DNA from: DATIXJ01 sp963714795
GTDB lineage: Bacteria; Bacteroidota; Ignavibacteria; UBA10030; SZUA-254
Length of the DNA: 64,000 nt
Direction of reading: 5' to 3'
NCBI GenBank assembly: GCA_963714795.1
Contig: CAVQPS010000010.1
Span: forward strand, 248,001-312,000
The notes under the pieces are model-generated. The model saw nothing but the letters and a program-made list of their open reading frames with translations. It was not told where the DNA came from and searched no databases. A program made the translations under genes and the position numbers. Shown here piece after piece: positions 52,085-60,065 of the stretch. Position 1 is the first letter of the stretch, and each line of letters begins with the position of its first letter.

Positions 52085-54364
52085 ATGAAATCATCGAAAT
52101 CATCCAAACATTTTTCATTCACCATGATTTTCGTTTTTCTCCTGACGGGAATAACCCACAATACCGGACACACTCAATCACTTGAGAAAATTGAAGCGGG
52201 CAGAATCGACCTCCCGAACGGATGGCATTTAACACCGGCCGGCAATTCGATCCATGTCGGCGATCTGCCGCTCAATTTCGCTGTGAACCACAACGGTAAT
52301 CTCATTGCCGTCACCAACAACGGTGAAAGCGACCAGTCGATAGAATTGATGGACGTCAAAACTGAACGTGTCATCGACAGTATTTCGATTCCTCAATCAT
52401 GGTTCGGCATCCGGTTTTCAGATGACGACAAATATCTTTACGCATCCGGCGGAAATTTGAATCGCATTTTTATCTACAGCGTTAATGGAACCGGCTTGAA
52501 ACTGAAGGACAGCATTATTCTCGGTAAACCGTGGCCAGAAAAAATATCTCCAACCGGACTTGCGCTCGACAACACGCGCAGCAGACTGTACGTCGTGACA
52601 AAAGAAAATAATTCTCTCTATGTTATCGATAGCCGCACAAAGAAAATTCTCCGCCAACAAAAACTTGATTCCGAAGCATATACTTGCATCCTCTCTCCAG
52701 ATCGCACGAAACTCTATATTTCGGAATGGGGGAATGACCACATAATAGTGTACGACACCAAAACAGATAAAATCGTAGCACGTATCCCGACCGGCAGTCA
52801 TCCTAATGATCTCTGTCTGACACACGACGGAAGATATTTATTTGTAGCAAATTCGCAAGACAACAGTGTGTCTGTCATCGATGCCGTGCGGTTCCGGGTT
52901 TTGGAAACACTCGATGCGGCACTCTATCCCGATTCACCGGAAGGCAGTACGAGCAACAGCATCGCGCTCAATAATGGCGACAAGAGATTATATATTGCAA
53001 ACGCCGATAATAATTGCGTCGCCGTTTTCGATATCGAACATCCCGGACACAGTATTTCCAAAGGATTCATTCCGACAGGCTGGTACCCAACCGTGGTTCG
53101 TGTCGTTCACGGAAAAGTCTGGGTGGCAAACGGCAAAGGATTCAGTTCACTTCCCGATCCGTTCGGGCCGAATCCTGCACGACGTGTCGGCAAAGCCGAA
53201 CAATCGCACGTACAACGACAATATATCGGAAGCCTTCTGCGCGGAACCGTCAGTATTTTTCCCGAACCGGACGAAAAACTGCTCGGATCATACTCGCAAG
53301 CGGTCTATCATAATACTCCGTACAATATTTCGAAGATCGACACTTCGGAAGGAGAACCCGGCAATCCGATTCCAAGAAACGTCGGAGGTCTGTCTCCGAT
53401 CAAGCATGTCTTTTATGTGATAAAAGAAAACCGGACATACGATCAAATTCTTGGGGATGAACCGAGTGGAAACGGCGACTCGTCACTCTGTTTATTCCCG
53501 AAACGGATCACTCCCAACGAACATGCGCTGGCAAAAGAGTTCGTTTTGCTCGACAATTTTTATGTCGACGGCGAGGTCAGCGCGGATGGCCATAACTGGA
53601 GCATGGCTGCATACGCCAATGATTTTGTGGAAAAGACATGGCCCACACGTTACGGCGGCCGGGGCGGAGAATATGATTTCATCGGCAACCGATCAATTGC
53701 GTTACCGAAAAACGGATTCATCTGGGATGATTGCCAAAAGCATAATATTTCGTTCAGGAATTATGGGGAATTTGGAGACGACGGAATCCCCAAACCGAAG
53801 GTGCTTGCCTCACAAACCTGTCTCGCCTATCCGGGATGGAATCTGGATATTCATGACACAACACGTGAGAATATTTGGGAACATGATTTTGATTCGCTGG
53901 TTTTAGCCGGGTCTTTGCCATCGATGAATATCATTTACCTACCCAACGATCACACCAGTGGGTTATCGAAGAATGCATACACGCCGTTTGCCGCAGTTGC
54001 CGATAATGACCTCGCTCTCGGCAAGCTGGTCGAACATCTTTCCGTCAGTCCGGTTTGGAAAGAAAGTGTAATTTTTATTCTTGAAGACGATGCGCAGGAT
54101 GGGCCCGACCATGTCGATGCACACAGAAGTATCGCGTTTGTTGCCGGCGGATATGTGCGTCGGCACATGATCAATCATGCCATGTATTCAACTTCATCGA
54201 TGATCACGGACGATGGAACTGATTCTCGGGCTTCCGCCGATGAGCCAGTACGATGCCGCCGCTGTTCCGATGTGGCGGTGCTTCAACGATACAATCGACA
54301 ATTCACCATACAAAGCTCTTCCTGCAGAAGTAAATCTCGAAGAAAAAAATATGACGATGAATAA
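52085..54364 (+). CDS. YncE-type beta-propeller/phosphoesterase fusion (frameshifted at the C-terminus)
   Basis: Exported fusion protein. ATG 52085 starts a signal peptide (MKSSKSSKHFSFTMIFVFLLTG). The N-terminal ~340 residues form a seven-bladed YVTN/YncE propeller (e.g. RLYVVTKENNSLYVIDSRTKKIL, PNDLCLTHDGRYLFVANSQDNSVSVID). The C-terminal alkaline-phosphatase/phosphoesterase-type domain begins HVFYVIKENRTYDQILGD and contains DNFYVDGEVSADGHNWSMAAYA and IFILEDDAQDGPDHVDAHRS, consistent with metal-binding residues. The frame is lost near 54195-54212: the remaining ~100 residues are in two other frames. Repaired length ~811, normal for this class. Confidence 0.88.
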   Translation: MKSSKSSKHFSFTMIFVFLLTGITHNTGHTQSLEKIEAGRIDLPNGWHLTPAGNSIHVGDLPLNFAVNHNGNLIAVTNNGESDQSIELMDVKTERVIDSISIPQSWFGIRFSDDDKYLYASGGNLNRIFIYSVNGTGLKLKDSIILGKPWPEKISPTGLALDNTRSRLYVVTKENNSLYVIDSRTKKILRQQKLDSEAYTCILSPDRTKLYISEWGNDHIIVYDTKTDKIVARIPTGSHPNDLCLTHDGRYLFVANSQDNSVSVIDAVRFRVLETLDAALYPDSPEGSTSNSIALNNGDKRLYIANADNNCVAVFDIEHPGHSISKGFIPTGWYPTVVRVVHGKVWVANGKGFSSLPDPFGPNPARRVGKAEQSHVQRQYIGSLLRGTVSIFPEPDEKLLGSYSQAVYHNTPYNISKIDTSEGEPGNPIPRNVGGLSPIKHVFYVIKENRTYDQILGDEPSGNGDSSLCLFPKRITPNEHALAKEFVLLDNFYVDGEVSADGHNWSMAAYANDFVEKTWPTRYGGRGGEYDFIGNRSIALPKNGFIWDDCQKHNISFRNYGEFGDDGIPKPKVLASQTCLAYPGWNLDIHDTTRENIWEHDFDSLVLAGSLPSMNIIYLPNDHTSGLSKNAYTPFAAVADNDLALGKLVEHLSVSPVWKESVIFILEDDAQDGPDHVDAHRSIAFVAGGYVRRHMINHAMYSTSSMITDDGTDSRASADEPVRCRRCSDVAVLQRYNRQFTIQSSSCRSKSRRKKYDDE

Positions 54365-54522
54365 TCTGATGAAGAAATCTTCGCAGTTCGATTTTTCGAA
54401 AGCCGATCTCGCCCCGGAACAAGAGCTCAACAAAATTCTCTGGCAAGCCGTACACGGTGAAGGATCGATTATGCCTCCGGCCAAAACGAGGCGCGTTTGT
54501 TGCTTCACCGGATGGAGATTAA
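54213..54522 (+). CDS. C-terminal fragments of the YncE/phosphoesterase fusion
   Basis: From ~54213 the phosphoesterase continues in a second frame (MELILGLPPMSQYDAAAVPM, ADLAPEQELNKILWQAVHGE), typical of the family's C-terminus. After GSIMPPAKTR a further one-base shift near 54487-54493 leads to AFVASPDGD and a stop at 54520-54522. Thus two indels separate this part from the main frame. No own ribosome-binding site. Confidence 0.65.
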
Positions 54523-54724
54523 TTAAGATCCTGACTGGTTCTTTGGATGACATTTTCAGTTATACAAGATTTATAGTCTACTCACTTCCCTTGTCTTTTG
54601 TGGGTCGGATTCGAAATCGAAAGGAATGTGCGGCAGGCGTTCCATTGGAAATCTCTATTGATATAATGAAACCAACCTTGCTTAACTCCTGCACCCTCGC
54701 GATGAATAAATAAACGTGCGCGTT

Positions 54725-54778
54725 CCGATTTCGATAAGATTTCTTTGGTTACTTTCTTTCTCGGAAAGAAAGTAACAA
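54725..54778 (+). repeat. Repeat family B, copy B3 (right end only)
   Basis: CCGATTTCGATAAGATTTCT followed by the perfect hairpin GTTACTTTCTTTC-TCG-GAAAGAAAGTAAC (54748-54776), matching the right end of B2 (29835-29889). The rest of the gap 54523-54866 contains no gene. Confidence 0.75.
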
Positions 54779-54866
54779 TTCTTTAAAAACCCCAAACGCC
54801 GTATTGTTTTTTAATCGGTACTTAAAATATTTCAGCCATCAAAAGCTTTTTCAACCCCACAACAAC

Positions 54867-54896
54867 AAACCCCAACCATTTCCGGTCGGGGTTTTT
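54867..54896 (-). terminator. Terminator of the SBBP-repeat surface gene
   Basis: AAACCCC-A-ACC pairs with GGT-C-GGGGTTTTT around ATTTCC. It lies 25 bp downstream of the minus-strand stop at 54922. The same core (CCCCAA..TTTCC..GGGG) recurs at 58343 and 60012. Confidence 0.75.
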
Positions 54897-54921
54897 ATAA
54901 ACATTACTTGTTGTGGAATTG

Positions 54922-55254
54922 TTACTTCAACAAAATCATCTTCTTTATATCATTAAACGTCCCGGCAGAAATTTTGTAGAAGTACATTCCGCTTGGGAAA
55001 TTGTTTGCATCAAACTCCACATTCTTATTCCCTGCATCCTGCATCTCATTCACCAATGTTGCTACTTGTTGTCCAAGCGTGTTATAGACAGTAAGATGCA
55101 CAAACGCTTGTTCCGGTAATGCATAATTGATGACCGTCGTAGGATTAAATGGATTGGGATAATTCTGTGCAAGTGCGTATGATGTAGGAATTATTCTTAG
55201 TTTCATATCGTTCGCTTCCGGTGAAGCCGGAGGAAGTTCTTCAGTCGGAAACAA
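54922..55254 (-). CDS. T9SS sorting-domain fragment of the SBBP-repeat gene
   Basis: Open piece carrying the C-terminal type A sorting domain: SYALAQNYPNPFNPTTVINY, QVATLVNEMQDAG, GMYFYKISAGTFNDIKKMIL. It directs export through the outer membrane in intact proteins. The frame upstream is in other registers (55241-55471 gives GKGYWVKATQGGKLVIS), so this is not an independent gene. Confidence 0.75.
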   Translation of the reverse strand: MFPTEELPPASPEANDMKLRIIPTSYALAQNYPNPFNPTTVINYALPEQAFVHLTVYNTLGQQVATLVNEMQDAGNKNVEFDANNFPSGMYFYKISAGTFNDIKKMILLK

Positions 55255-55475
55255 TCCGAATAGCGGTTGATGGTGCTGCCTGTGATGTTGAAGAAATCAC
55301 CAGCTTCCCACCCTGAGTCGCTTTTACCCAGTATCCTTTTCCGGGGCGGATACTGTCGGTTGTGAAATAACTGCCTTGATAACCGAAGAATTTGATGTTG
55401 TAATTCCGCCGGGTACGGATGATAGGGACGAGACTGCAATCGGTTGAGAGAGTGAACCGATCATATTCCAACCGG

Positions 55476-56450
55476 TCACCACATTGATCGTATCATTAGT
55501 AAGTAATAACCCAGTGAGTGTTTGCACTTTGTGCGCCGTTGAATTTTAACCAGTATCCTGTTCCGGTTGTCAAGTGTTGATGTGATGATATACGATCCGG
55601 CATATCCAAACGCATTTGATGTGGCAGTTGGGTACAGTGCCGTCTTTGAAAAATCACTCACTGTCAGAGACACAGAAATGATATTCCAATTACCCTGCAC
55701 GTTGAACTGTTGCGTGACAGTTATTGCTGCGGTGACCTGAGCAGAAGGCAAGCTCTTATTACCGTGAACATCGACTGCGATGATGCGGTAGTAAGCCAAG
55801 TTCCCGGCCAGTGGACTTGCATCAGTGAAATTTATAGAATTAGCTGTTCCGATAAGAGTTCCGGAAGAAGGCGTAAATCCATTCGCTGTTGATCGATAGA
55901 TTGAATACGACCCGACATCGGGGTCAGTCGGAGAGTTCCATGTGAGTTTTACTTCCGGACCTGACTGAACACTTGCAAGAAGACCTGCCGGTTGTATCGG
56001 TGCGAGATTATCAATTGAATAACCGCTGTCGACGTTTGATATGTAGAATATATTGGGATTATTCGTTTCCGCGACGACGACAAAATATTCTTTTCCTGTT
56101 TGAAGAGGAGAGATGGAGTCGGAGAGCGTCGATGCGGCATATCCATATTGTGGCCAGAGAAGCGCGGGCTGGTTGGCTATCCATTCCCAATAATAACCTA
56201 ATCCGTTGACGTCGAAGTGTTTTATTTTCTTCCCGACTGCATTGAAGATGGTTCCACCCACAATGGTATTCAACGCTGGGGTCTGGTTATCAGACATTGC
56301 GCGCCAAACTGAATACGCAGTTGTATTTTCAACAAATTTATCAATCCCTGCAGCTGTCCAGTGAAGCATGACCCGACCGCCTTGGTCATTGGGGACATCC
56401 TGTACGCTGATGAGGGAAGGTGGATTTCCATCAATTTTGACAACAAACAT
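55476..56450 (-). CDS. FN3-like middle fragment of the SBBP-repeat gene
   Basis: Longest intact piece (324 codons): MFVVKIDGNPPSLISVQDV, a domain with GRVMLHWTAAGIDKFVENTTAYSVWR, and a fibronectin III-like domain PEVKLTWNSPTDPDVGSYSIYR ... LAYYRIIAVDVHGNKSLPSAQV, then NWNIISVSL. After SYIITSTL the frame is wrong; the true continuation TGTGYWLKFNGAQSANT lies in another frame. Confidence 0.7.
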   Translation of the reverse strand: MFVVKIDGNPPSLISVQDVPNDQGGRVMLHWTAAGIDKFVENTTAYSVWRAMSDNQTPALNTIVGGTIFNAVGKKIKHFDVNGLGYYWEWIANQPALLWPQYGYAASTLSDSISPLQTGKEYFVVVAETNNPNIFYISNVDSGYSIDNLAPIQPAGLLASVQSGPEVKLTWNSPTDPDVGSYSIYRSTANGFTPSSGTLIGTANSINFTDASPLAGNLAYYRIIAVDVHGNKSLPSAQVTAAITVTQQFNVQGNWNIISVSLTVSDFSKTALYPTATSNAFGYAGSYIITSTLDNRNRILVKIQRRTKCKHSLGYYLLMIRSMW

Positions 56451-57026
56451 GTCAGCAACCAGGTCCGGCGTTGGTTAACGTGGTCGTACCGAACGTGATG
56501 GTAGAGCTGTAGAAATACCCCGTCACATAGCTGTTCCCGGATGCATCGACGGCAATACTATAGACCATAATCGTATACTCGTGCTGCCTGCGCTCTTCGC
56601 CCAGACAACATTACCGTTTGCGTCGTACTTCACAACGAACATGTCAGCAGTTCCTAACCGGCGTTAGTTAACGTGGTTGTACCGAATGTGATGGTCGGGC
56701 TCTGAGAAATACCCCGTCACATAGCTGTTCCCGGATGCGTCGACGGCAATACTATAACCAATAATCGTAACTTGCGCTGCCAGCGCTCTTCGCCCAGACA
56801 ACATTACCGCCTGCGTCGTACTTCACAACGAAAATGTCACTATACTCCAGCGTTGGTTAATGTAGTAGTACCGAAGGTGATGGTCGGGCTGGCTGAAAAT
56901 ACCCCGTCACATAGCTGTTCCCAGATGCATCGACGGCAATACCAAAGCCAAAATCCATACTTCGTCCCGCCAGCGCTCTTCGCCCAGACAACGTTACCGC
57001 TTGCGTCGTACTTCGCAACAAACATG

Positions 57027-57410
57027 TCAGCACTTCCTGAACTGGCGTTGGTCAACGTGGTCGTACCGAATGTGATGGTCGGGCTGTGAAAATACCCAGT
57101 CACATAGCTGTTCCCTGATGCGTCGACGGCAATACCATTCGCCAGAATCGTAATTTGTACCCCCTGCACTCCTTGCCCAAACAACATTACCGCTTGCGTC
57201 GTACTTCACAACAAACATGTCAGAAGTTCCTGAACTGGCGTTGGTCAATGTGGTCGTACTGAACGTGATGGTCGGGCTGACGAAATACCCCGTCACATAG
57301 CTGTTCCCGGATGCGTCGACGGCAATACCATTGCCAATATCATTACTCGTGCCGCCAGCGCTCTTCGCCCAGACAACATTACCGCTTGCGTCGTACTTCA
57401 CAACGAACAT
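57027..57410 (-). CDS. SBBP-repeat fragment
   Basis: 127-codon piece with two SBBP units: FVVKYDASGNVVWAKSAGGT, GNGIAVDASGNSYVTGYF, TTTLTNASSGTSDMFVVKYD. It ends out of frame (EWYCRRRIREQ). A neighbouring piece at 56840-57187 carries the next units in another frame. Confidence 0.55.
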   Translation of the reverse strand: MFVVKYDASGNVVWAKSAGGTSNDIGNGIAVDASGNSYVTGYFVSPTITFSTTTLTNASSGTSDMFVVKYDASGNVVWARSAGGTNYDSGEWYCRRRIREQLCDWVFSQPDHHIRYDHVDQRQFRKC

Positions 57411-57411
57411 G

Positions 57412-57834
57412 TCATAGTCCTAACTGGCGTTGGTTAATGTGGTCGTACCAAAGGTGATGGTCGGGCTGGCAAAATACCCCGTCACATAGCTGTTCCCAGA
57501 TGCGTCGACGAGCAATACTATTGCCAAAATCCATACTTGTACCGCCAGCACTCTTCGCCCAGACAACATTACCGCTTGCGTCGTACTTCACTACAAACAT
57601 GTCAGCAGTTCCTGAACTGGCGTTTGTCAGTGTGGTCGTACCGAATGTGATGGTCGGGCTGTAGAAATACCCAGTCACATAACTGTTCCCGGATGCGTCT
57701 ACGGCAATACTTTGGCCGTAATCAGAATTTGTTCCGCCTGCACTCTGAACCCACCGGAATGAGGGGGTTTGGGCAGTCAAAGTCGCTGATAAGAGTAGGA
57801 CAAACAAGCCAATAAAAAAAATAGAATACTTCAT
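57412..57834 (-). CDS. Signal peptide and first SBBP unit of the surface-repeat gene
   Basis: 140-codon start of the gene: signal peptide MKYSIFFIGLFVLLLSATLTAQ, FRWVQSAGGTNSDYGQSIAV, then one complete SBBP unit (GNSYVTGYFYSPTITFGTTT, DMFVVKYDASGNVVWAKSAG). After GNSIA the frame shifts because one base is added in the GACGGCAATAC segment of this unit (57509-57512 reads GACGAGCAATAC). Confidence 0.65.
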   Translation of the reverse strand: MKYSIFFIGLFVLLLSATLTAQTPSFRWVQSAGGTNSDYGQSIAVDASGNSYVTGYFYSPTITFGTTTLTNASSGTADMFVVKYDASGNVVWAKSAGGTSMDFGNSIARRRIWEQLCDGVFCQPDHHLWYDHINQRQLGL

Positions 57835-58011
57835 ACAATTATCCCTTTCGTATTGTTAGTAAAAAACAGATGCCGGATATAATCATCAGCATAAATTAAG
57901 TCAGTGAAAGATGACAGAGGACTTACGCTCGGAGAAAAGTGATGAAAGAACTGTTGTAGCTATCCCCCCGGAGAGTTTCAACTGGATTTAAGGGGAAGGT
58001 ATGATGCGGGA

Positions 58012-58040
58012 AATATAGTGCTAAGACCAATGAAAGTCAA
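58012..58040 (-). promoter_or_regulatory. Promoter of the SBBP-repeat gene (shared core)
   Basis: Minus strand: TTGACT (58035-58040), 17-bp spacer beginning TTCATTGG, TATATT (58012-58017), ~180 bp upstream of ATG 57834. A 9-bp inverted repeat CTAAGACCA/TGGTCTTAG (58021-58029/58043-58051) surrounds the -35 box and may be an operator. The core TTGACTTTCATYGG recurs before the next two surface genes. Confidence 0.65.
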
Positions 58041-58166
58041 TATGGTCTTAGGTGACGCGGATATTCAAAAATGTCAATAATCGAGGGAAGTGGGCAAATT
58101 TTGAAAAGGGTGCTAATCACTAAGCTAAACCCGTTCCATGCAACTCTCCCCGAACTACTCATTTTC

Positions 58167-58336
58167 TCAATTCATCGGTATCGTTATCCTGTTGACCGTC
58201 GAATGTAAACCTTCCGGCTGTAAATGAGAATACACCTGAGTGACCGCGATGTTGGAATGACAAGCAATTTCTGCACTTCGTAGAGGGAAACACCACTCTG
58301 CACAAGCCAATTGCCAAACGCGGGCCACAGAGAATG
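58167..58336 (-). pseudogene. Tyrosine recombinase/integrase C-terminal remnant
   Basis: On the minus strand 58336 onward reads HSLWPAFGNWLVQSGVSLYE, then VQKLL, and after a single missing G in the next frame GHSNIAVTQVYSHLQPEGLH, ending at a stop (58167-58169). This is the end of a phage-type integrase: the conserved H-x(3)-W-L-V-Q-x-G-V-S-L-x-E-V-Q-K-L-L-G-H-S...T-x-x-Y-x-H-L block. The upstream catalytic domain is absent, so it is a remnant of a mobile element. Confidence 0.7.
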
Positions 58337-58342
58337 GAAACA

Positions 58343-58375
58343 AAAAACCCCAACCATTTCCGGCCGGGGTTTTTG
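58343..58375 (-). terminator. Terminator of the FG-GAP-like surface gene
   Basis: AAAAACCCC...CC pairs with GG..GGGGTTTTT (two mismatched internal pairs), 23 bp downstream of the minus-strand stop at 58398. Nearly the same sequence as the terminators at 54867 and 60012. Confidence 0.7.
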
Positions 58376-58397
58376 TTTAGGCATTTGCAATATATCT

Positions 58398-59915
58398 TTA
58401 CTTCATTACCACCATCTTTTTCGTCTGGACAAAATCCTCAGCCACAATTCTGTAAAAATATATTCCACTCGGAACATTCAGTGCATTCCAACTGATAGAA
58501 TGTTCTCCCGGTTCGTTCTTTCCGTTCACAAGCGTCGCTATCCGTTGACCGAGAATGTCATAAATGGTCAGTGTAACAGTGCTCACCTTTGCGAGTGTGT
58601 AGCTGATTTTTGTTGTTGGATTAAATGGGTTGGGATAATTTTCCAATAAACGATAAGCTAAAGGAGCAATGGAATGTTCATGTACGGCTGTAACGGAGTT
58701 ATTATAAATCCAGGCAGCTCCTACACCACCATTGTCATTATACCCACCAACGATGGCCGTATTACCATCCCCGGAAAGTGAAACAGACTGCCCCTGGAAT
58801 GCCACTCCGACGGCTCCGGTGCCGACAAGTTTACTTCCCCGTTGTGTCCACACACTATCTTTTCTGGTATACACCCATGTCGCTCCTGCGCCACCGTTGT
58901 CCACATAGCCTCCGGCGATCGCCGTATTACCATCAGCGGAAAGAGCAACAGAAATACCTTCCTCTGCCGCGCCCACAGCACCAGTCCCGACAAGTTTACT
59001 CCCCTGTTGTGTCCACACACTATCGCTCCGAGTATAAACCCATACGGCTCCTACACCATTACTGTCATTATACCCACCAACGATGGCCGTATTGCCATCG
59101 GCGGAAATTGAGACAGAACAACCCTGATAATCATACGGGCCCACTGCAGCAGCACCGACAAGTTTACTTCCCTGTTGTTTCCATATGCCACCGCTTCGAG
59201 CATACACCCATGCAGCTCCTGCATAGTTTTTGTCATAGTACCCGCCAACGATGGCCGTATTTCCATCAGCGGAAATTGAGACAGAATAACCTTGGCCTGC
59301 AGGTCCAATAGCCCCGGTGCCGACAAGTTTACTCCCCTGTTGTGCCCACACACTATCGCTTCGAGTATAGATCCACGTGGCTCCGACTCCATTGCTGTCA
59401 TTATATCCACCGACGATAGCCGTATTACCGTCTGCGGAAATTGAGACAGAAGTACCTTGAAGTGCATTTTCCGCGGCACCCGTTCCAACAAGCTTACTCC
59501 CTTGCTGTGTCCATATTCCACTGCTTCTGGTATACACCCACGCAGCTCCCATATTAGTATTATCGTATGGCCCGCCAACGATTGCAGTATTTCCATCACC
59601 AGAGATTGAAACTCTGTAACCTTGAAGTGCATTTCCCATTGCACCTGTTCCAATAAGCTTATCTCCCAGTTGTGTCCACACTCCACCGCTTCTCGTGTAT
59701 ATCCAAACGGAACCTATATTGTGATTATCATAAGGGCCACCCACGATTGCAGTATTTCCATCCGATGAAATAGAAACAGAAAATCCTTGCTGTGCAGTGC
59801 CTGAAACACCTGAGCCCACAAGTTTACCACCCTGTTGGGTGAACTGTGCTTTGCCACTTGAAACGATGAAGATGAGAAAAACAACAAGCAAAGAACAACG
59901 AAACCGATTTTTCAT
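58398..59915 (-). CDS. Seven-unit FG-GAP-like propeller protein with T9SS sorting domain
   Basis: 505-residue surface protein. A signal peptide (MKNRFRCSLLVVFLIFIVSSGKAQ) precedes seven tandem ~57-residue units, each with QGSKLVGTGA...GxSVSISADGNTAIVGGYxDxxGVGAxWVYTRSxxVWTQ; seven such blades would close one beta-propeller of integrin/FG-GAP type. The T9SS tail (NYPNPFNPTTKISYTL, ATLVNGKNEPGEHSISWNAL, KKMVVMK) is almost identical in DNA to that of the gene ending at 60066. It is intact, unlike the preceding SBBP gene. Function is probably adhesion or binding; no enzyme motif seen. Confidence 0.88.
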   Translation of the reverse strand: MKNRFRCSLLVVFLIFIVSSGKAQFTQQGGKLVGSGVSGTAQQGFSVSISSDGNTAIVGGPYDNHNIGSVWIYTRSGGVWTQLGDKLIGTGAMGNALQGYRVSISGDGNTAIVGGPYDNTNMGAAWVYTRSSGIWTQQGSKLVGTGAAENALQGTSVSISADGNTAIVGGYNDSNGVGATWIYTRSDSVWAQQGSKLVGTGAIGPAGQGYSVSISADGNTAIVGGYYDKNYAGAAWVYARSGGIWKQQGSKLVGAAAVGPYDYQGCSVSISADGNTAIVGGYNDSNGVGAVWVYTRSDSVWTQQGSKLVGTGAVGAAEEGISVALSADGNTAIAGGYVDNGGAGATWVYTRKDSVWTQRGSKLVGTGAVGVAFQGQSVSLSGDGNTAIVGGYNDNGGVGAAWIYNNSVTAVHEHSIAPLAYRLLENYPNPFNPTTKISYTLAKVSTVTLTIYDILGQRIATLVNGKNEPGEHSISWNALNVPSGIYFYRIVAEDFVQTKKMVVMK

Positions 59916-59962
59916 GTGGCACTCCTTACATGCATGATAGTGGAATAAAAGATATTTTGTTT

Positions 59963-59991
59963 ATGATAATTGATAATCCAATGAAAGTCAA
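59963..59991 (-). promoter_or_regulatory. Promoter of the FG-GAP-like gene (shared core)
   Basis: Minus strand: TTGACT (59986-59991), 17-bp spacer beginning TTCATTGG, TATCAT (59963-59968), ~50 bp upstream of ATG 59915. Same core as at 58012 and 61895. Confidence 0.6.
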
Positions 59992-60011
59992 TCCCATAAA
60001 ACCGGCTTAAC

Positions 60012-60045
60012 AAAAAACCCCAATCGTTTCCGATCGGGGTTTTTT
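60012..60045 (-). terminator. Terminator of the Trp-Asn-repeat surface gene
   Basis: AAAAACCCCAATCG pairs with CGATCGGGGTTTTT (one mismatch) around TTTC, 20 bp downstream of the stop at 60066. Same design as the two preceding terminators. Confidence 0.75.
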
Positions 60046-60065
60046 GATTTAAAGTCTGTTTGAAA

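Larger units (their letters stand above)
54922..57834 (-). pseudogene. Heavily frameshifted SBBP-repeat protein with FN3-like domains and T9SS sorting domain
   Basis: One ancestral gene (~970 codons) now split by many indels. The order on the minus strand is: signal peptide, seven tandem ~64-residue units (~192 bp) with consensus GIAVDASGNSYVTGYFxSP / TITFGTTTLTNA / DMFVVKYDASGNVVWAKSAGGT (SBBP beta-propeller repeats), a bridge DMFVVKIDGNPPSLISV, FN3-like domains (e.g. PEVKLTWNSPTDPDVGSYSIYR), GWNMIGSLSQPI/TGYWLKF segments and a T9SS tail with NYPNPFNPTTVINYAL...KKMILLK. Frames change in several repeat units and again at ~55560, 55470, 55260. Open pieces are listed separately. Either a decayed gene or error-rich consensus across repeats. 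Confidence 0.8.
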
